Assembly (NCBI GenBank): GCA_024235135.1
Contig: JACKMZ010000001.1
Location: 248,001-312,000 of the forward strand
From: Gammaproteobacteria bacterium
GTDB lineage: Bacteria > Pseudomonadota > Gammaproteobacteria > Competibacterales > Competibacteraceae
Reading direction: 5' to 3'
Length of the DNA stretch: 64,000 bases
In this document: piece after piece, positions 1 through 8,971 of the stretch
Layout: the number at the start of each line of letters is the position of its first letter
How positions within the stretch are numbered: the first letter of the stretch is position 1
Program-made: the position numbers and the translations under genes
Notes under the pieces: generated by a model
What the model saw: the letters and a program-made list of their open reading frames with translations, nothing else
What the model was told of the DNA's origin: nothing
Databases searched by the model: none

Positions 1-47
1 AACGGCGATGGATTATAGCAAGTTCCGGATAAGGCTCGATCGTTCGG

Positions 48-704
48 TTAGCCACGCAGTGGCGTATCGTCGAAGGTGCTGAGCCAGGTGGGACGCAAGC
101 CGATGAACACGGTCGTCAGAAAACCGTTCAGTAGTCCCTCGGGAAATAGATACAGCGGTAGGAATGGCAGATACGTCTCGTTGATATAGGTCGATGGATA
201 AGCGCCGCTCAGGACGAGGAAACCGACGCTGGCGAAAACGCTCACGCTGGCGGCGAGCATGGAGCCGAAGAACGCGCAAAGAAATATGTAAATGAAGATG
301 TGATGGGGAAGCTGGCGTTGCACCATCCGATAGACCCCATAACTCACCATGATCGGCAGGATACCGAATATCAGGCTGTTGAGCGGCCAGACGCTTAAGT
401 CGCCCTGTAGACCGAAGGTCACTACCAGCGTCACCAGACTGATTCCGATCATGGCGATCTGCCAACCGAACATCAGCGTTAACACCGTCACACCCAGGAA
501 ATGGAAACCCAGGCCGGGCGCCACGCTGACATCGATGCGCCACAGCAGCAGCAAACCGACCACGGCGCCGCAGAATACATTCACCGAGACGCCGCGCAAG
601 GCTTTCCAGTTCATCTTGCGCAGCGCCACGATCAGCACGATCAGCCATAGCAAACAGGCGACAAGCGGTGTCGCGCCTGGAGCAAGCGCGGCGGGTATTT
701 CCAT
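48..704 (-). CDS. CbiM-like (COG3235-type) integral membrane protein
   Basis: A 218-residue very hydrophobic protein with about six membrane segments. The stretch around residues 60-85 (GLGFHFLGVTVLTLMFGWQ) resembles the conserved core of CbiM/energy-coupling-factor permease-like proteins, which take part in transition-metal uptake in the inner membrane. No ATPase (CbiO) or CbiQ gene is nearby, so it may belong to the solitary CbiM-like group of unknown substrate. The ATG at 704 (MEIPAALAPG) is preferred over longer starts, because the extra N-terminal residues overlap the upstream lipoprotein gene and are not membrane-like. It lies 4 bases after that lipoprotein gene in the same direction, so the two probably form an operon. 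Family assignment is from recognition of the motif; metal specificity is unknown. Confidence 0.65.
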   Translation of the reverse strand: MEIPAALAPGATPLVACLLWLIVLIVALRKMNWKALRGVSVNVFCGAVVGLLLLWRIDVSVAPGLGFHFLGVTVLTLMFGWQIAMIGISLVTLVVTFGLQGDLSVWPLNSLIFGILPIMVSYGVYRMVQRQLPHHIFIYIFLCAFFGSMLAASVSVFASVGFLVLSGAYPSTYINETYLPFLPLYLFPEGLLNGFLTTVFIGLRPTWLSTFDDTPLRG

Positions 705-708
705 GTTT

Positions 709-927
709 TTACTCGGTTTTTCGCAGTAGATATTGGCAATCGGCCTGACCCGGCATATCCGCGCTCCAGAGTACCCATTTGCAACGAACGTCTCTGTAGT
801 ACGCCTCTTCATCGGGCGTGTAATGCGCGCATCCCGCCATCGTCACGGCCGTTATGGCCAATAGGATGAGCGCGGCCAACCACCGGTTGGAATTCGAGAG
901 AATTCCAGGCATTTCACAATTTTTCAT
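709..927 (-). CDS. small putative lipoprotein
   Basis: A 72-residue protein with a short N-terminus, a hydrophobic segment (WLAALILLAITAVTMAGC) and a lipobox-like A-G-C, so it is probably exported and lipid-modified. The mature part is only about 40 residues (HYTPDEEAYYRDVRCKW... QCQYLL-type) with two further cysteines. The ATG at 927 has a good GGAGGT ribosome site 5 bases upstream (931-938 on the minus strand), which decides against longer starts. It is followed after 4 bases by the CbiM-like membrane protein, and the two are likely co-transcribed. I do not recognise a family; a role as periplasmic partner of the membrane protein is only a guess from position. Confidence 0.6.
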   Translation of the reverse strand: MKNCEMPGILSNSNRWLAALILLAITAVTMAGCAHYTPDEEAYYRDVRCKWVLWSADMPGQADCQYLLRKTE

Positions 928-1292
928 GGCGGACCTCCGGGAAGTGTTTTCGATCTTCATGCGTGCTTGCGGGCTATAGAGTTCCTCTTGCGACCCTTGC
1001 GGGCGCTGAGCGAGTGGTTTGGCCAGCATCGAGAGTTGGTTAACGGGTTGACCGGGCAAGGCAGCTAACGACCATTTTCGACACCCGCTTCTTCAAAAGA
1101 GCACCGGTGTACGTGGCGAGCACCGTGATAATCCCCCGTATCGGACGAAAATGACGGGGATGGCTCCACTCGTTCCTCTATGGCACGTGGTTTGCCGTAG
1201 TTTTTGAGGTAAATCTCCGTTGGGCCACGACTACACGGGAGGGAGCTACGTTAAAATTCGATCCGGTAGATAACCCATAACCGGAGGCAACA
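928..1292. other. intergenic region, divergent promoters expected
   Basis: This 365-base gap separates the minus-strand lipoprotein gene from the plus-strand secreted protein. It should hold promoters for both directions. I see a loose inverted repeat (cccccgt near 1133-1139 with acgggg near 1154-1159) but no convincing -35/-10 pair, and no gene I would defend. Confidence 0.5.
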
Positions 1293-2204
1293 GTGTATAC
1301 CCAATCCCGAGGACGCGCCGCTTGGCGTGGTTTGATCATCGGTTTGACCTTGGTTTTGACGGGCGCCGCGTTCGCCGCTAGCGAGGATATTTCTTTTGTC
1401 GTAGAGGAGCCCAAGAACGACGATACCTATTCCGGGGTCGCCAACATCCGGGGTTGGGCGGTTAGCCCCCTGGGGATGTCCCACGTCGAGCTTTACGTCG
1501 ACGGGGTATTTAACACCAACATCCCGTTGGGTGGCCGTCGCGCGGATGTGGAGAGTGAGTTTCCCAATATTCCGGATGCCGGAGAATCGGGCTTTTCCAT
1601 GGCCTTCAACTATTCGGAGTTGACCCAAGGCGCCCACACGCTGAGCATTCGCGCCGTTGAGAGTACCGGAGCCAGCCGGGAAACGACGGTGAACTTCGAG
1701 GTGGCCCGTCTGGATAATCCGTATGTTCAGGATGAATCCAGCGTGAATCTGGATGGAGCGATTTGTACCATCTCGGGCGATCGGGTTCTGCTCGATAACG
1801 TGAGTGTCGAGGGCAAAACCTATGATCTGGATTTGGGCTGGCGCGCGGAATCACAGGATTTCGCCGTCGAAGCCATCGCGGAGAGCGCGGAGCGGGCGCA
1901 ATGGCGGGCGGATGCCGCCGCCTGCTGTACCAACGGGAATTTTATCGTGGCCGTGACGATCGATGGACTGACCCAGAGTGCTTCCGTGGCGTCCTGTTCG
2001 TCCGAACCGGTGGTGGAAGGGTTTGTCGGCGTGCCGGCCGGTAGCCAGAGTGTGTCCGCTTCAGCGGCCGGGTTGTGCGGTTCGGCGAATTTCTCCGGCA
2101 ATTTCACTTTCGCGGCGGGTACGTGTTACAGCTTGCAGGTGGAATTCAATACGTCCGCCGGTCAATTGAAGCTGGTCCAGACGGAGGTGGATTGCGAGGA
2201 CTGA
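1293..2204 (+). CDS. secreted protein with Ig-like domain and a Cys-Cys C-terminal domain
   Basis: A 303-residue exported protein. Residues 1-29 form a signal peptide (LIIGLTLVLTGAAFAA). Residues about 30-140 contain an Ig-like module with the phrase ANIRGWAVSP, matching the GLIRGWVCEA motif of the larger secreted protein just downstream. Residues about 205-303 form a cysteine-bearing domain (AACCTNG ... VASCSS ... GLCGSANFSGNF ... GTCYSLQ ... VDCED) that is clearly paralogous to the C-terminus of that same neighbour (DLCCTGS ... ADCSTS ... ACATLTFSGN ... NTCYIFQ ... VSC). Six cysteines are conserved in order, suggesting disulfides in the periplasm or outside the cell. The start is GTG at 1293 with GGAGG at 1283-1287. 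It is probably a substrate or surface protein; function is unknown. Confidence 0.75.
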   Translation: MYTQSRGRAAWRGLIIGLTLVLTGAAFAASEDISFVVEEPKNDDTYSGVANIRGWAVSPLGMSHVELYVDGVFNTNIPLGGRRADVESEFPNIPDAGESGFSMAFNYSELTQGAHTLSIRAVESTGASRETTVNFEVARLDNPYVQDESSVNLDGAICTISGDRVLLDNVSVEGKTYDLDLGWRAESQDFAVEAIAESAERAQWRADAAACCTNGNFIVAVTIDGLTQSASVASCSSEPVVEGFVGVPAGSQSVSASAAGLCGSANFSGNFTFAAGTCYSLQVEFNTSAGQLKLVQTEVDCED

Positions 2205-2563
2205 TCGGAGGGCGTGGAATATCGAAGTTCACCGTCGAGGGCGATGAATCACGGTCTTGGCGACATCCGGGTATCCGAGAGGACCGTTGGGAGGTAGCCA
2301 ACCGTAAGCTTCGCTCGGTGTGGCCAGAAACCACTCGCTTGGCTTTTTAGAAGTGTGGCCAGAGCCGACGACTTTATTTAGACAGCTTTATTTAATTGAG
2401 GCGGGCCTTATGGAGGCGAAGAGACGTCCGGTTGATTCTCCTTAAGCATCGGTCCGCCTGTTTGTTCAAGCGCATTGACTTTTTTTGCGCCGACGTCATT
2501 CGCGGTTACGACGACACACGCTCGGACGAGTAACCGTGCAAGTCAACTCTTGGGAGATCTCCC
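2205..2563. other. intergenic region, no gene seen
   Basis: This gap of 359 bases lies between two same-direction genes for related secreted proteins. It must hold the promoter or terminator signals separating them, but I see no strong hairpin followed by T residues and no good -35/-10 pair. A short T-rich stretch (gactttttttgcgcc) lies near 2478-2492. Confidence 0.4.
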
Positions 2564-5428
2564 ATGTTTAAATATAAATACATCAATAGGTTATTATCTT
2601 TTGTATTTTTGTCGCTCGTCTCGGCCCTCGTGTTGCCGTCCCCGGCGGCGCAGGCTCAAACCTTTTTGGAATCGCCCACCCAAGGTTCCTTCGAAAGCGG
2701 TATCGGTCTGATTCGCGGGTGGGTGTGCGAGGCCAACGCGATCGAAATCGTGATCGATCAGGGCACGGGCTCCGAAAAACGCCTGGCCGCGGCCTATCCC
2801 AGCCGGCGGCAGGATACCCAAACCGCCTGTGGAGACAGCGACAACGGCTTTGGCGTGACCGTCAACTGGAACAATATCGGTGACGGTTTGCATAATTTGC
2901 GCGCGCTCGCCGACGGTACCGAGTTTGCCAACGTCAACTTCGTGGTCACTACCCTGGGCGACGGATTTCGGACCGGACTGGGCGGTGAATTTCCGCTATC
3001 CAATTTCCCTGCCAACGGTAATACATCCACCCTGGGTTGGTCTGAGCCACAGCAAAACTTTGTCTTCAAAAACAATGTCACCATCCCCAGTGTGACCAAC
3101 CCGCCGGTCGTTGCCCGGACGTTTCTCGAATCGCCCACTCAGGGTTCCTTCGAAAGCGGTATCGGTCTGATTCGCGGGTGGGTGTGCGAGGCCAACGCGA
3201 TCGAAGTTGTGATCGATCAGGGCACGGGCTCCGAAAAGCGTTTGGCGACAGCCTATCCCAGCCGGCGGCAGGATACCCAGGCCACCTGCGGGGATAGCGA
3301 CAACGGTTTTGGCGTGACCGTCCCCTGGTACGCTTTTGACAGCGGCGTCCACAATCTTCGGGCGTTGGCCGATGGCGTGGAATTCGCCAATGTCAATTTC
3401 GCGGTCACCGCCTTGGGAAGCACTTTCCTGACGGGGCTTAGCGGCGATTATCCATTGAATGATTTTCCTAGCGCGGGGAATAGCACGCTGGTGCGGTGGT
3501 CGGAGCCTCATCAGAACTTCGTCATCGCCAGCAGTACGGTGACGGGTGAGAAGTTCGCGACGATCGCGGCGATAACCGATTTGCTCAATCCTTTCGCGGC
3601 CATCGCTTCCGATCCCCGAAACCTGTCTTCCGCCTTCGGGGTGCGGGTCGACAAAGCCAGCGATGGTCGGCCAACACGGATCGATTCCATCGATTGGCGC
3701 GATTTGGCTACGGGTGTTTGGCTAAGGCTTGTTTTGTCCGCCGACGGGTTGCCCAGCCGCTATAGCGATTCGCAGGGGCTGGAAGCGCGTTTTTCGAACT
3801 TCACCGGGAACAGCATCGATGTCAGTTTCTTTAACGGCAACGGCACGTTAATCCTGGGGCCGATCACCATGCCCATCGCGGGGGATCACTTGAGTCCTCT
3901 GCAAGGTCTGGTTGGCCAACTGGCGGGCGTGAACAGTCTCGCGGAGAGTGATAAGGATCTTGCCACGGCCGGGGTTACCAAGAAATTTTTCGCCCGTAGC
4001 ACACCCGTCGTTCTCGATACGGGACAAACGGTGACCCGCCCGCAGTTTTCGATCAACCCGTTGTTGTTGGATATGATCTGGTCCGGTGGCGTCGCCATGG
4101 AGGAAACCCTGTGCGCCCTGACGGGGGCGGGCGTGTCCAATCTGATCGCCGGCAGCGGTTGTGCGGCGCCGGTTGTCGCCGGATTCGGGAATCTGGCCGA
4201 TGCGCCGTTGGGGGGTTCCGATCCGGCCGTGCAACAACTGGTGCGTTTGAGTCGCGCCGATGTCGATAGCGCCCCGTGCAGCGAAACCAGCGATGATCCC
4301 ACCTGTCTGAGCGCCGCGACGGAGAAATTGGAAGAGATCGAAGAACCTCTGTCCGGAGGAGGAACGACCTTCGATCTGACGGGAACCTGGACAGGCGGCG
4401 CGCGCAGCACGGTCTTCACCGGTTGCAATGCCAGCCTGGAATTGAATTTCGTCCAGACCAGCGATCAGTTGTCGGGTTCCGGATCGGCGACGGTCACGGC
4501 CAGCAGTCCGGCGGAATGTGGACCGGGTGAGATGACATCGGGCCAGTTGGGCGGCACGGTGAGCGGCAATCAGATCAACGCGGGCCTGGTTTCCAATTCC
4601 TCCGGCTCGGTGAATTATTCGGGAACCATCGCCGATAGTGGCGAGATGATTTCCGGGACGTATACGGCGCCCAGCGTGGGGGATAGCGGCACTTGGCAAG
4701 TGATTCGGGAAAGCGGCGGGACCACGCCCACCGTTCCGGGTGCGCCCACCAACGTCAGCGCCAGCGACGGCGCCTATGAGGATAAGGTCAGGATCGATTG
4801 GAGCGCCGTGACCAACGCCACCTCCTACGAGGTCTACCGTTCGGATTCCTCCAGTGGCGGCGGTACGCGCATTGGCCAACCGTCAACGACGACCTTCGAA
4901 GATACGACGGTCAGTACCGGGGTCGCCCATTACTATTCGATCAAGGCTTGCAACAGCGCCGGTTGTGGCGCGTTCAGCTTGGTCGATGACGGTTATCGTG
5001 GAACGGTCGCCCTTCAGGAATCGCATTGGGGCGTGCAGGCCAACGATTTATGTTGCACGGGCAGTTCCAGTACCCTGTCGGTGACGCTCGATGGAGTGAC
5101 CCGCCACTCAACCCGCGCGGATTGCTCAACGTCGAGTGCGGGGACCTTCGAAGGTTTCGCGACGACGACGGCAGGGGCCAAATCCTTTACCGCGAGCGTA
5201 ACGGCCTCGGCCTGCGCGACCTTGACCTTCTCCGGGAACGTCGATATGGCGGGGAATACCTGTTACATCTTCCAGTCGAGTTACCAGACCGAAGGCCCGG
5301 TGCTGTTGTACGGGACGGTCAGTTGCGCCAGCAGCGCGGCGCAGTCGCTGAAAGGGCTGAACGCGACGACAGGCGTGAAAGTTTTACCTGGAACAGCGGC
5401 GCAGGGCGGCTGGAAGGCGGCTCGTTGA
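2564..5428 (+). CDS. large modular secreted protein with duplicated N-terminal domain and FnIII
   Basis: A 954-residue exported protein with a signal peptide at residues 1-32 (ending PAAQAQ). Two near-identical modules of 153-residue period follow (each begins TFLESPTQGSFESGIGLIRG and ends about WSEPxQNFV). Residues about 325-600 are a long region of unknown fold, residues about 605-720 a beta-rich segment (FDLTGTWTGG ... GTWQVIRESG), and residues about 724-815 a fibronectin type III-like domain (PGAPTNVSASDG ... YEVYRSD ... YYSIKACNSAG). The last about 100 residues repeat the six-cysteine domain of the preceding gene. No catalytic motif is visible, so adhesion or matrix binding is more likely than an enzyme. 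It may be exported to the outside by the type II system encoded further along, which is inference. ATG 2564 follows a purine-rich GGGAGA. Confidence 0.75.
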   Translation: MFKYKYINRLLSFVFLSLVSALVLPSPAAQAQTFLESPTQGSFESGIGLIRGWVCEANAIEIVIDQGTGSEKRLAAAYPSRRQDTQTACGDSDNGFGVTVNWNNIGDGLHNLRALADGTEFANVNFVVTTLGDGFRTGLGGEFPLSNFPANGNTSTLGWSEPQQNFVFKNNVTIPSVTNPPVVARTFLESPTQGSFESGIGLIRGWVCEANAIEVVIDQGTGSEKRLATAYPSRRQDTQATCGDSDNGFGVTVPWYAFDSGVHNLRALADGVEFANVNFAVTALGSTFLTGLSGDYPLNDFPSAGNSTLVRWSEPHQNFVIASSTVTGEKFATIAAITDLLNPFAAIASDPRNLSSAFGVRVDKASDGRPTRIDSIDWRDLATGVWLRLVLSADGLPSRYSDSQGLEARFSNFTGNSIDVSFFNGNGTLILGPITMPIAGDHLSPLQGLVGQLAGVNSLAESDKDLATAGVTKKFFARSTPVVLDTGQTVTRPQFSINPLLLDMIWSGGVAMEETLCALTGAGVSNLIAGSGCAAPVVAGFGNLADAPLGGSDPAVQQLVRLSRADVDSAPCSETSDDPTCLSAATEKLEEIEEPLSGGGTTFDLTGTWTGGARSTVFTGCNASLELNFVQTSDQLSGSGSATVTASSPAECGPGEMTSGQLGGTVSGNQINAGLVSNSSGSVNYSGTIADSGEMISGTYTAPSVGDSGTWQVIRESGGTTPTVPGAPTNVSASDGAYEDKVRIDWSAVTNATSYEVYRSDSSSGGGTRIGQPSTTTFEDTTVSTGVAHYYSIKACNSAGCGAFSLVDDGYRGTVALQESHWGVQANDLCCTGSSSTLSVTLDGVTRHSTRADCSTSSAGTFEGFATTTAGAKSFTASVTASACATLTFSGNVDMAGNTCYIFQSSYQTEGPVLLYGTVSCASSAAQSLKGLNATTGVKVLPGTAAQGGWKAAR
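2662..3067 (+). repeat. direct repeat, copy 1 (module of secreted protein)
   Basis: The first copy of a duplicated coding module. It aligns with 3121-3526 at a constant offset of 459 bases without indels. Identity is near complete in the first half (residues TFLESPTQGS through GDSDNGFGVTV) and lower in the second half. Confidence 0.85.
3121..3526 (+). repeat. direct repeat, copy 2 (module of secreted protein)
   Basis: The second copy of the module that starts at 2662. The unequal identity along the copy (high at the start, lower at the end) fits either partial gene conversion or selection on the first half. Confidence 0.85.
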
Positions 5429-5455
5429 GAAGACTCGCGACGCCTACCACCCGGT

Positions 5456-5686
5456 TCAACGCATGAGCCGATACCAGCGCGAGGCGGGCATGGGACCATG
5501 CTCGATGGTATCCACCCAGAGCCCGCCTGCGCTTTCGTAAATATTGGGATCGTCGATGGTCTCGACGGTCCCTATCCCTTCCCTGGCCGGGAAATCGACA
5601 GTCAAGCGCCACGGCGGAGGTGGATATTCGCCGTGGCGCGTCACCTCGATATGGCCGCTTTCATCGATATGCAAATCGATCAGCAT
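5456..5686 (-). CDS. small conserved-looking hypothetical protein
   Basis: A 76-residue soluble protein (MLIDLHIDESGHIEVTRHGE ... WYRLMR), rich in acidic residues and aromatic residues at the C-terminus, with no membrane segment. It begins 13 bases after the ettA stop codon, and GGAGCAGGG directly before ATG 5686 is a plausible ribosome site, so it is probably the second gene of an ettA operon. A longer reading frame starting at 5743 would overlap ettA and is less likely. I do not recognise a family. Confidence 0.5.
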   Translation of the reverse strand: MLIDLHIDESGHIEVTRHGEYPPPPWRLTVDFPAREGIGTVETIDDPNIYESAGGLWVDTIEHGPMPASRWYRLMR

Positions 5687-5699
5687 GCGCCCTGCTCCA

Positions 5700-7364
5700 T
5701 CAGGCCAGTTTTTTGTACTTGATGCGATGGGGTTGGTCCGCATCCACGCCCAAACGGCGTTTGCGATCGACTTCGTAATCGGCGTAATTGCCTTCGAACC
5801 AGACCACCTGACTATCGCCCTCGAACGCCAGGATATGGGTGGCTATGCGGTCCAGGAACCAGCGATCGTGGGAGATGATCGCCGCGCACCCCGGAAAGGC
5901 CAACAAGGCTTCTTCCAAGGCGCGCAGGGTTTCCACGTCCAGATCGTTGGTCGGTTCGTCCAGGAGCAGCACATTGCCGCCGCTTTTCAGCAGCTTGGCC
6001 AGATGCACCCGATTGCGTTCGCCCCCCGATAGGTCCTTGACGAACTTTTGCTGATCGGGACCTTTGAAATTGAAACGGCCGACGTAGGCGCGGGAACTGA
6101 TCTGGTACGAGCCGATGGTGATCGTATCCAGCCCATCCGAGATTTCTTCCCACACCGTCTTGTCGCCCGCCAACGCGTCGCGGCTTTGATCCACATGGGC
6201 GATCTGCACGCTCTCGCCGATTCGCAGGTCGCCGCCATCGGGCTGCTCCTGGCCGACCAGCAGGCGGAACAGCGTGCTCTTGCCGGCGCCATTGGGTCCG
6301 ATGATGCCGACGATTCCGCCACGCGGCAGGTTGAACGACAGACCATCGAACAACAACCGTTCGGCAAATCCCTTGCGCAGGCCGTTGGCTTCGATCACCA
6401 ATTCACCCAGGCGTGGGCCGGGCGGAATGTAGAGATCCTGAGTCTCGTTGCGCTTTTGGAACTCCTGGGACTGCAATTCCTCGAAGCGCGCCAAGCGGGC
6501 TTTGCTTTTGGCGTGGCGGCCCTTGGGGTTGGAACGGACCCAGTCCAATTCCGCCTGCATGGCCTTGATGCGCGCGGCCGCCTGTTTTTCCTCGATCTCC
6601 AGGCGTTTTTCCTTCTGGTCCAGCCAGGACGAATAATTGCCTTGCCAGGGGATGCCATGTCCCCGGTCCAGTTCAAGAATCCAGCCGGCGACGTTGTCGA
6701 GGAAATAGCGGTCGTGGGTCACGGCGATCACCGTGCCGGAATAATCGTGCAGGAATCGCTCCAGCCAGGCCACGGATTCGGCGTCCAGGTGGTTGGTCGG
6801 TTCGTCCAGCAGCAGCATGTCGGGCTTGGACAGTAACAGCCGGCACAGCGCGACGCGCCGCCGTTCGCCGCCGGATAGCTTGCCGACGTCGGCTTCCCAG
6901 GGCGGCAGGCGCAACGCCTCGGCGGCAACTTCCAGCGTGCGTTCCAGATTATGCCCGTCGTTGGCCTGAATCAGCGCCTCCAGTCGGGCCTGTTCGTTGG
7001 CTAGCGCATCGAAATCGGCGTCCGGTTCCGCGTAAGCGGCATAGACCTCGTCCAGCCGTTGCAGGGCGGCTTGGATGGGTTGCACGGCTTCTTCGAGATT
7101 GCCACGCACGTCCTTGTTCGGGTCCAACTGCGGTTCCTGGGGCAGATAGCCGATGTGGATGCCGGGCTGCGGACGGGCTTCGCCAAGAATGTCCGGGTCC
7201 AAGCCGGCCATGATCTTGAGCAGCGTCGATTTACCCGAGCCGTTGAGTCCCAGCACGCCGATCTTGGCGCCGGGGAAAAAGGACAGGGATATGTCTTTAA
7301 GAATCTCCCGCTTCGGCGGTACGACCTTGCCGACGCGGTTCATCGTATAAATGTACTGTGCCAT
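5700..7364 (-). CDS. ettA: energy-dependent translational throttle protein EttA (ABC-F)
   Basis: A 554-residue ABC-F ATPase with two nucleotide-binding domains and no membrane segment. It has Walker A motifs GLNGSGKS (residues 39-46) and GPNGAGKS (about 355), two LSGGE signatures, and Walker B motifs LLLDEPTNHLD and LLLDEPTNDLD. The N-terminus (MAQYIYTMNRVGKVVPPKRE) and the arm region between the domains (NYSSWLDQKEKRLEIEEKQ) are characteristic of EttA/YjjK. The family binds the ribosomal E site and gates entry into elongation depending on ATP/ADP. Length matches E. coli EttA (555). A small hypothetical gene follows immediately downstream. Confidence 0.93.
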   Translation of the reverse strand: MAQYIYTMNRVGKVVPPKREILKDISLSFFPGAKIGVLGLNGSGKSTLLKIMAGLDPDILGEARPQPGIHIGYLPQEPQLDPNKDVRGNLEEAVQPIQAALQRLDEVYAAYAEPDADFDALANEQARLEALIQANDGHNLERTLEVAAEALRLPPWEADVGKLSGGERRRVALCRLLLSKPDMLLLDEPTNHLDAESVAWLERFLHDYSGTVIAVTHDRYFLDNVAGWILELDRGHGIPWQGNYSSWLDQKEKRLEIEEKQAAARIKAMQAELDWVRSNPKGRHAKSKARLARFEELQSQEFQKRNETQDLYIPPGPRLGELVIEANGLRKGFAERLLFDGLSFNLPRGGIVGIIGPNGAGKSTLFRLLVGQEQPDGGDLRIGESVQIAHVDQSRDALAGDKTVWEEISDGLDTITIGSYQISSRAYVGRFNFKGPDQQKFVKDLSGGERNRVHLAKLLKSGGNVLLLDEPTNDLDVETLRALEEALLAFPGCAAIISHDRWFLDRIATHILAFEGDSQVVWFEGNYADYEVDRKRRLGVDADQPHRIKYKKLA

Positions 7365-7428
7365 GGTTTATCGGATGTGCGATGGGGATGGGGACCGGAT
7401 AGTCTACGCTGGCGAAATGTTCGGACGA

Positions 7429-7854
7429 TTACCGATAGTGACCGAAGTCCTCTTCGCGGACGGGCAACGGTTGGGGCTTGCCCAGGCTGGTGACGGCGAC
7501 GTAGACGATCACGGCTTCCGTTACTTTACTGCAATGTACGGCGTTGTCGCGGTCCCGTTGGGCGAAGACCTCGACGCGCACCGTCAACGAGGATTTGCCG
7601 ATTTTCTCGATCTTGGCAAAGCAGCTGATGAGGTCGCCGACGAAAACGGGTTTATGGAATTCGATGGAAGTGACCGCCACCGTGACGACTCGGCTGTTGG
7701 AATACTCAACCGCCGCCACGCTGCCGGCAATGTCCATCTGGGACATGATCCAGCCGCCGAAAATATGCCCATAGGCGTTGGTGTCCTTGGGCATGGCGAC
7801 GAGGCGCACGGCGGGTTGGCGATCACGGGGAAAAAGATGACTGTCGTCTTGCAT
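7429..7854 (-). CDS. acyl-CoA thioesterase, YciA family
   Basis: A 141-residue single hotdog-fold protein. The family motif GHIFGGWIMSQMDIAGSVAA lies at about residues 29-48 and contains the conserved glycine-rich helix and catalytic aspartate of YciA-type acyl-CoA thioesterases. VTVAVTSIEFHKPVFVGD follows as the second characteristic strand. Members hydrolyse a broad range of acyl-CoAs in the cytoplasm. It is transcribed away from the plus-strand deacetylase gene starting at 7974, with a 119-base gap that should hold divergent promoters. Confidence 0.88.
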   Translation of the reverse strand: MQDDSHLFPRDRQPAVRLVAMPKDTNAYGHIFGGWIMSQMDIAGSVAAVEYSNSRVVTVAVTSIEFHKPVFVGDLISCFAKIEKIGKSSLTVRVEVFAQRDRDNAVHCSKVTEAVIVYVAVTSLGKPQPLPVREEDFGHYR

Positions 7855-7973
7855 GGTGATTCTCTACTTCAGTGTGAATTTGCTGTAATAATGATCAAAT
7901 ACAACGCCGCCGCATTCGACCAACGGGGTCAAGGCGCGGAGGGCATCCAGCATAACCCCGGGAGGGTGTGATT

Positions 7974-8936
7974 ATGAAGCGCAGCAGGTCCGTGGGTGTG
8001 TATACCGGCGAGAGGCTGAATCGATATGGCTTCGGGGGAGAGCATCCCTTGCACGAAAATCGTGCCTACGCATTCTGGGACGAAATGCACAGCCGTGATC
8101 TCGTCTTTCAGATTCTATCCCTGGATTCGGTGATGGCGACCGATGAACAGTTGTTATCGTTCCATACGGCGGAATATATCGACAAGGTCAAGCAGTATTC
8201 CATACTGGGCGAGGGGTATCTCGATTATGGCGATACCCCGGCCTATCAGGGCGTATTCGAGGACGCCGCGCATGTGGTCGGCGCGGTCGTGGACGCCGTA
8301 CGCCGGATCATGCGCAACGAGGTGCGGCGCGCTTTCGTGCCCATCGCCGGCATGCATCACAGCATGCCGGATACCGCGGCGGGCTTTTGCGTATTCAATG
8401 ACATCGGCGTGGCCATCCGTACCCTATTGGACGAGTTCGGTTTGGAACGGATCGGTTATGTGGACATCGACGCACATCATGGCGATGGGGTGTTTTATCC
8501 GTTCGAGGACGATCCGCGGGTCATCGTGGCCGACATCCACGAGGATGGCCGCTATCTGTTTCCAGCCACCGGCTTTCCCTACGAAACCGGCAAGGGCGCG
8601 GCCCGTGGCCGCAAGCTCAATATTCCCATGCTGCCCCTGTCCGGTGACGACGATTTCCTGATGATGTGGGACAATGTCGAGAAGTTCATGCGTCAGTGGG
8701 AGCCCCAGTTCCTTATCCTGAATTGCGGCGCGGATGGCCTGCACGGCGATCCCCTGACGCATCTCCATTATTCCGCCAAAGTGCACGCCAAGGCCGCCGC
8801 GAGTTTGTGTCTGTTAGCCGAGGAATTCGCCGAAGGCCGTATCGTCGCGGTCGGCGGAGGCGGGTACGATCTGAGCAATCTCAGTCGTGCCTGGGCGGCT
8901 GTCGTCACAGAGTTTCTGGAAGCGCCCATGCCTTGA
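7974..8936 (+). CDS. histone deacetylase-family protein (AcuC-like)
   Basis: A 320-residue arginase/deacetylase-fold enzyme. Zn-site and catalytic signatures are present: GMHHSMPDTAAGFC (His pair), YVDIDAHHGDGV (Asp-x-His), NCGADGLHGDPLTHL (Asp) and GGGGYD near the end. These fit the class I-like AcuC group that removes acetyl groups from proteins such as acetyl-CoA synthetase, or acts on small acetylated amines. ATG 7974 is preferred over GTG 7968 because GGAGGG (7961-7966) is spaced 7 bases from the ATG. A second, different HDAC-family gene is at 31746. The next gene is an HTH/binding-protein regulator in the same direction 35 bases downstream. Confidence 0.88.
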   Translation: MKRSRSVGVYTGERLNRYGFGGEHPLHENRAYAFWDEMHSRDLVFQILSLDSVMATDEQLLSFHTAEYIDKVKQYSILGEGYLDYGDTPAYQGVFEDAAHVVGAVVDAVRRIMRNEVRRAFVPIAGMHHSMPDTAAGFCVFNDIGVAIRTLLDEFGLERIGYVDIDAHHGDGVFYPFEDDPRVIVADIHEDGRYLFPATGFPYETGKGAARGRKLNIPMLPLSGDDDFLMMWDNVEKFMRQWEPQFLILNCGADGLHGDPLTHLHYSAKVHAKAAASLCLLAEEFAEGRIVAVGGGGYDLSNLSRAWAAVVTEFLEAPMP

Positions 8937-8971
8937 AGGTTGGCGACATCGGTTGAAGCGAAGGACGGGAT

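Noticed and set aside
3848..4879. Minus-strand open frame of 343 codons inside the large secreted protein gene
   Set aside because: It is an antisense frame kept open by GC-rich codon use; the plus strand has signal peptide, repeats and domains.
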